Source: Aspidiotus rigidus
Lineage: Eukaryota > Arthropoda > Insecta > Hemiptera > Diaspididae
DNA: 64,000 nucleotides
Direction of reading: 5' to 3'
Assembly (NCBI GenBank): GCA_035079385.1
Contig: JAVHKY010000013.1
Span: forward strand, 8,988,001-9,052,000
Part shown: piece after piece, positions 61,132-64,000 of the stretch
Numbering within the stretch: position 1 is the stretch's first letter
Layout of the letters: each line of letters starts with the position of its first letter
The notes under the pieces: generated by a model
What the model was told of the DNA's origin: nothing
Databases searched by the model: none
The model's input: only the letters and a program-made list of their open reading frames with translations
Position numbers and translations under genes: made by a program

Positions 61132-62059
61132 ATGAAAATCATCGCCTTGTTGTTTGTGGTCCTCGCCAGCGTAGTGGCTTTTACTGAAGCTACAATTTGT
61201 GCCGTTGATCTAACGAACGGTCACCCTCAGAACTTCCCCAATATTGACGCGATGAATTTTCAGAATTCTCAAGGAGGACGTGAGTATACTTCTTTCTTAT
61301 TTAGATTCTCAAAAGTTGAATAAATTATCAATACTGATTCTTGATTGAAATTCATTTACTCTTAGTAGAGATTACAAATTCATTATTATTCGTATTTTCA
61401 TAGAATTACCCTCATCCTTTGAATATTTTTTTTCTAATTAGACTTACTTATAAGTAATAAAAATTAACCTGGGAAATATACATGCCTAGTCCTTTGTTAA
61501 ATTTGAAGGTACATTTGAAAGCCGCGAGATTATAGCTCTCAATTGAACCAAAGATAAACTGGGAAGAGAATAATATCGCAAATATTTTTTTGTTATTGTA
61601 GACTATGCATTCAATCATAATGGAGCGTGTTAGGGTTTTGCCTACATTACAAGGATCCTTACGTGGCCTCGTATCCGTGTTACGACAAATATACATCAGC
61701 AATATTCAAATAGTTTTCACTTTCACAATTTTTAAAATGTATGTAACCTATGTTTTTTTGAAAGTTTTTAGAATATTTTTATAAACTGAATACAGTCAAC
61801 CGGTGAAATAAACATTAATGCATGATTAATGAATTTTAATTTTTTCGAACGATAAATTCTGCCAAACCTCTCGGTCTACACATCAATCAAAAACGTTCGT
61901 GGACTCCCTACAAAATAATGCGCACGCGCCTTGAACATTATTACATTCTTCTCACATCTTTCAGAAAATTACTATTACAACTCTGGTTTTATCCGATATG
62001 AGCACCAGTATGCAAATACGTCTTCTCATTACGCATTTCCGCGTGGAGAATGTCTTTAA
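61132..62059 (+). CDS. Small secreted two-cysteine peptide, copy 5 (divergent, plus strand)
   Basis: Coding exons are 61132-61279 and 61965-62059, with a phase-1 intron (donor GTGAGT at 61280; acceptor CATCTTTCAG ending at 61964). The product is 80 residues: signal peptide 1-20 (MKII, LLFVVLASVVAF, cleavage after TEA), Cys23, PQNF at 32-35, GG at the junction, then a tyrosine- and asparagine-rich stretch of about 20 residues absent from copies 1-4 (with an N-T-S sequon), and a C-terminal end YAFPRGECL, so Cys79 is next to last. Exon one is clearly homologous to the other copies; the last exon keeps only the Y-x-F...G-x-C pattern. The apparent continuation past the donor is intron. Orientation is opposite to the other copies. 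Function unknown. Confidence 0.75.
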
Positions 62060-62169
62060 GTACCTATCGCACAATCCCTAATGTAAGTTTATGCACAGAA
62101 GCCACTGACCCCCCCCTTTTATTCTAAATTCCAATTTCTTAATCAGGTTACCCAATTCCCTGATTTCCT

Positions 62170-62785
62170 CATATATAACTCAATCTTTCTTCAGAATGCT
62201 TGATTCGCTTCTAATTCGCCAGAGCATCTGCGTTATTTTGGTGTTGGGGGCGTACGCGAGCTTCAGACCCTTTTCAATGAGGATCAATTCATCGCGGTTC
62301 AGCTAAACCCGACGGCAATTTATACCGATAATATGTGACTGAAATTTTTGAACAGTACCAACGTCAGTACTATCTTCTCCAACAACTATTCAATAGCGAA
62401 TAGATTTTCTTAGGTTATCATTAACAGGTTGAATAAATTGATCAAACTCACCGGGGAGGAATAAATTGAGGAGCCTAGAACGTATCAAGAGATTCAACCT
62501 GGTGGTGACATTGAGCTGACCATGCCACATCCGAAACTCCGATCTGATCCATTCCGTGGTTGAGAAATTTTTCAACTTTTTCGTGGTATGTTGACAATCA
62601 GGATACAACCGAAATTTCACGAACTTGGGCCTCAAACGTAACTGCACACAATTGCGCATCAGAAACCAAATATGAAAGGAGCAGGACAACCGTTGGGTAC
62701 GAAACTTCAAAAATAACAATCGCCAATACGCCGCACTTGCGCCATTAATCGAATTAATCCGATTTTCCAAATTACTGTTAATCAT
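62170..62785 (-). mobile_element. Penelope-like element 5' fragment (N-terminal region)
   Basis: About 205 codons with few stops on the minus strand. The lower part reads LNRDEL-ILIEKGLKLAYAP, resembling the conserved 'E...LLxKGLxFxxxP' segment that precedes the RT of Penelope-like proteins. The RT itself is missing; copy 5's last peptide exon lies just beyond. Identification rests on this one motif. Confidence 0.4.
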
Positions 62786-63014
62786 CTTGAGAGAAGGATA
62801 CTCTGACGAGTAATTTCAAGCTGCAAATACCGCAAAAAATTATAAGTCAGTTGTGAGCATTTTCGGTTGAGAAACCATTATTTAGCAAAACATAAAAGTA
62901 ACTTTGATTACCCTGGTTACTCAATTTGCCTTTCCGGTATATCTAAAATGTCGAATGAAACTGTGGGAGGTCTAACTTCTTACCTCATACCTAAGATTGC
63001 ATCCATATTCATTG

Positions 63015-63655
63015 CCGGACTGATTGCTATCCTCTCCTGCTTTTCTCACCTCTCTCAACTCCCCCCCTCCCAAGACAAATTTCTTTTATTTGCTAACTTA
63101 CCTCTACAGCATTCACCATCTCATTCAACGCATTCATCTCAAATTACACGTCCTTAACTCTACCTATAGGTATCAACACTCAAATTACATTCATCTGGAT
63201 CCATGGTTATATCAATCTATCTGAACATGATGTAGTTGATAGAGACGCCGAAAACGCCTCCCTCTTTGCTATCTGACTACTCCCCTTTACCTGTCGTTGA
63301 TGACCAAAACTATTATCGTCCTTTCATTTTTTAAAAATGGAAATCATTCTGGAAAACGCAAAAGCCCAACAAACTTCTCAGTACCAAACAAGCACCTCTG
63401 TGTCCTGGTCTGCCTCTACTAGGAGCCCTGGAAGGGAAAAAATGGTTCCTATACGTCTAAGAATTGGTGATACTCGAATCACACACTCATACCTCAACAA
63501 TACTGAACTTCTGACCCCCTCATTTCATCCTTAAAAAACACCGATAGTCGAACATTTCTTTTGCTGTGCTCTACTTGCACCTCTCCGTTCTTTCTTAAAT
63601 GCTATCAAATACATACGCTTCACCCAATTCTACTCCTCCATCTAAAAAAAGAAAA
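63015..63655 (+). mobile_element. Jockey-type LINE 3' fragment
   Basis: RNase H remnants (SQLPPSQDKFLLFA, then ATCTGGATCCATGG) followed by VPIRLRIGDTRITHS and a VEHFF-like segment, the same C-terminal region as the 54.7-kb LINE. Shares its 3' flank with 51.35-51.7 kb. Confidence 0.65.
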
Positions 63656-64000
63656 GTCGTGATACAGCACAGAAGTTGATATGTCTCCTCTAGAGACACG
63701 TAGTGTAGCATCTTTTATACTGGCTTCTTACATTTCGATGTAATGTATCAATTAAATCGATTCTACTTATTATATCGACTTTTGATATGATAACGTAATA
63801 GTAACATACCCCTGAACTAGAATTTCTTAGCTTAATATAAACCTAGTGGTCTGTATGTTCGACTCGATATAATTATTTAATTCTTTTTCTTCAACTCGAC
63901 CAATGATTTTCAGTAGAAGTTGAACTTATTTATAGAAAGGGTATTGTAGGAATAAGAAGGATACTTCTTAATCCGATCTAAAAGTATGAACCCCACATTA
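63015..64000. repeat. Partial further unit at right edge, led by a LINE fragment
   Basis: 63.08-63.99 kb matches 50.6-51.7 kb, the segment that leads into duplication unit 4: the same LINE RNase H/zinc-finger debris, then TTCTTTTTCTTCAACTC and TACTTCTTAATCCGATCTAA. The window ends at a CCCCACATTA that matches the unit start. Confidence 0.5.

Noticed and set aside
61280..61323. Peptide copy 5 read through to ...EYTSFLFRFSKVE
   Set aside because: Same reason; a good acceptor and a last exon ending in G-x-C lie at 61965-62059.

Overview
This is an A+T-rich eukaryotic window. It has spliced genes with GT/AG introns, TATA boxes and AATAAA signals, and no bacterial operon structure. Jockey-type LINEs, Penelope-like elements with a GIY-YIG domain, a pogo/Tigger derivative and a BEL/Pao-like primer-binding site point to an insect. 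A hemipteran is my guess from the general look of the sequence (frequent TAGGTACCTA-type tracts); I cannot name the species.

The only intact genes I can support form one family of very small secreted peptides. Four copies lie on the minus strand (about 20.8-22.7, 38.6-41.7, 45.9-47.8 and 54.0-56.5 kb) and a fifth, divergent copy on the plus strand (59.2-62.1 kb). All share one plan: a TATAAAAAG promoter, a 60-75 nt non-coding first exon ending in a GTAAGT donor, an intron of 1-1.9 kb, a second exon with the signal peptide and an ICxxxx...PQNF segment, a phase-1 intron, and a short last exon ending in a G-x-C motif just before (or one residue before) the stop. The mature chain is about 40 residues (60 in the fifth copy) and has exactly two cysteines, one near each end. 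None of these last exons is visible as a long open frame; they were found by comparing the copies.

The four minus-strand genes sit inside long direct duplication units (about 17.6-24.9, 37.7-44.9, 45.1-48.5 and 51.7-56.9 kb). The start of another unit-like segment at 63.0-64.0 kb suggests the array continues past the right edge. The units also carry a decaying exon of an unrelated coding gene. Transposons have entered the introns and spacers of the array (Tigger in copy 2, LINEs in copies 4 and 5, an LTR-like insert beside copy 1), while every coding exon stayed open.

Elsewhere: 0-13 kb is A+T-rich sequence with small inverted-repeat elements and no gene I recognise; 14.5-18 kb holds a degenerate minisatellite, an integrase-like relic and a Penelope-like element; 26-28 kb is a 1-kb tandem duplication; 30.06-30.57 kb is an inverted-repeat block crowded with GTCGAC; 31-37 kb is LINE and Penelope debris; 43.28-44.34 kb is a G+C-rich foldback array; 52.0-52.7 kb is a palindromic element with a 3-bp target duplication whose empty site is present at 17.84 kb.
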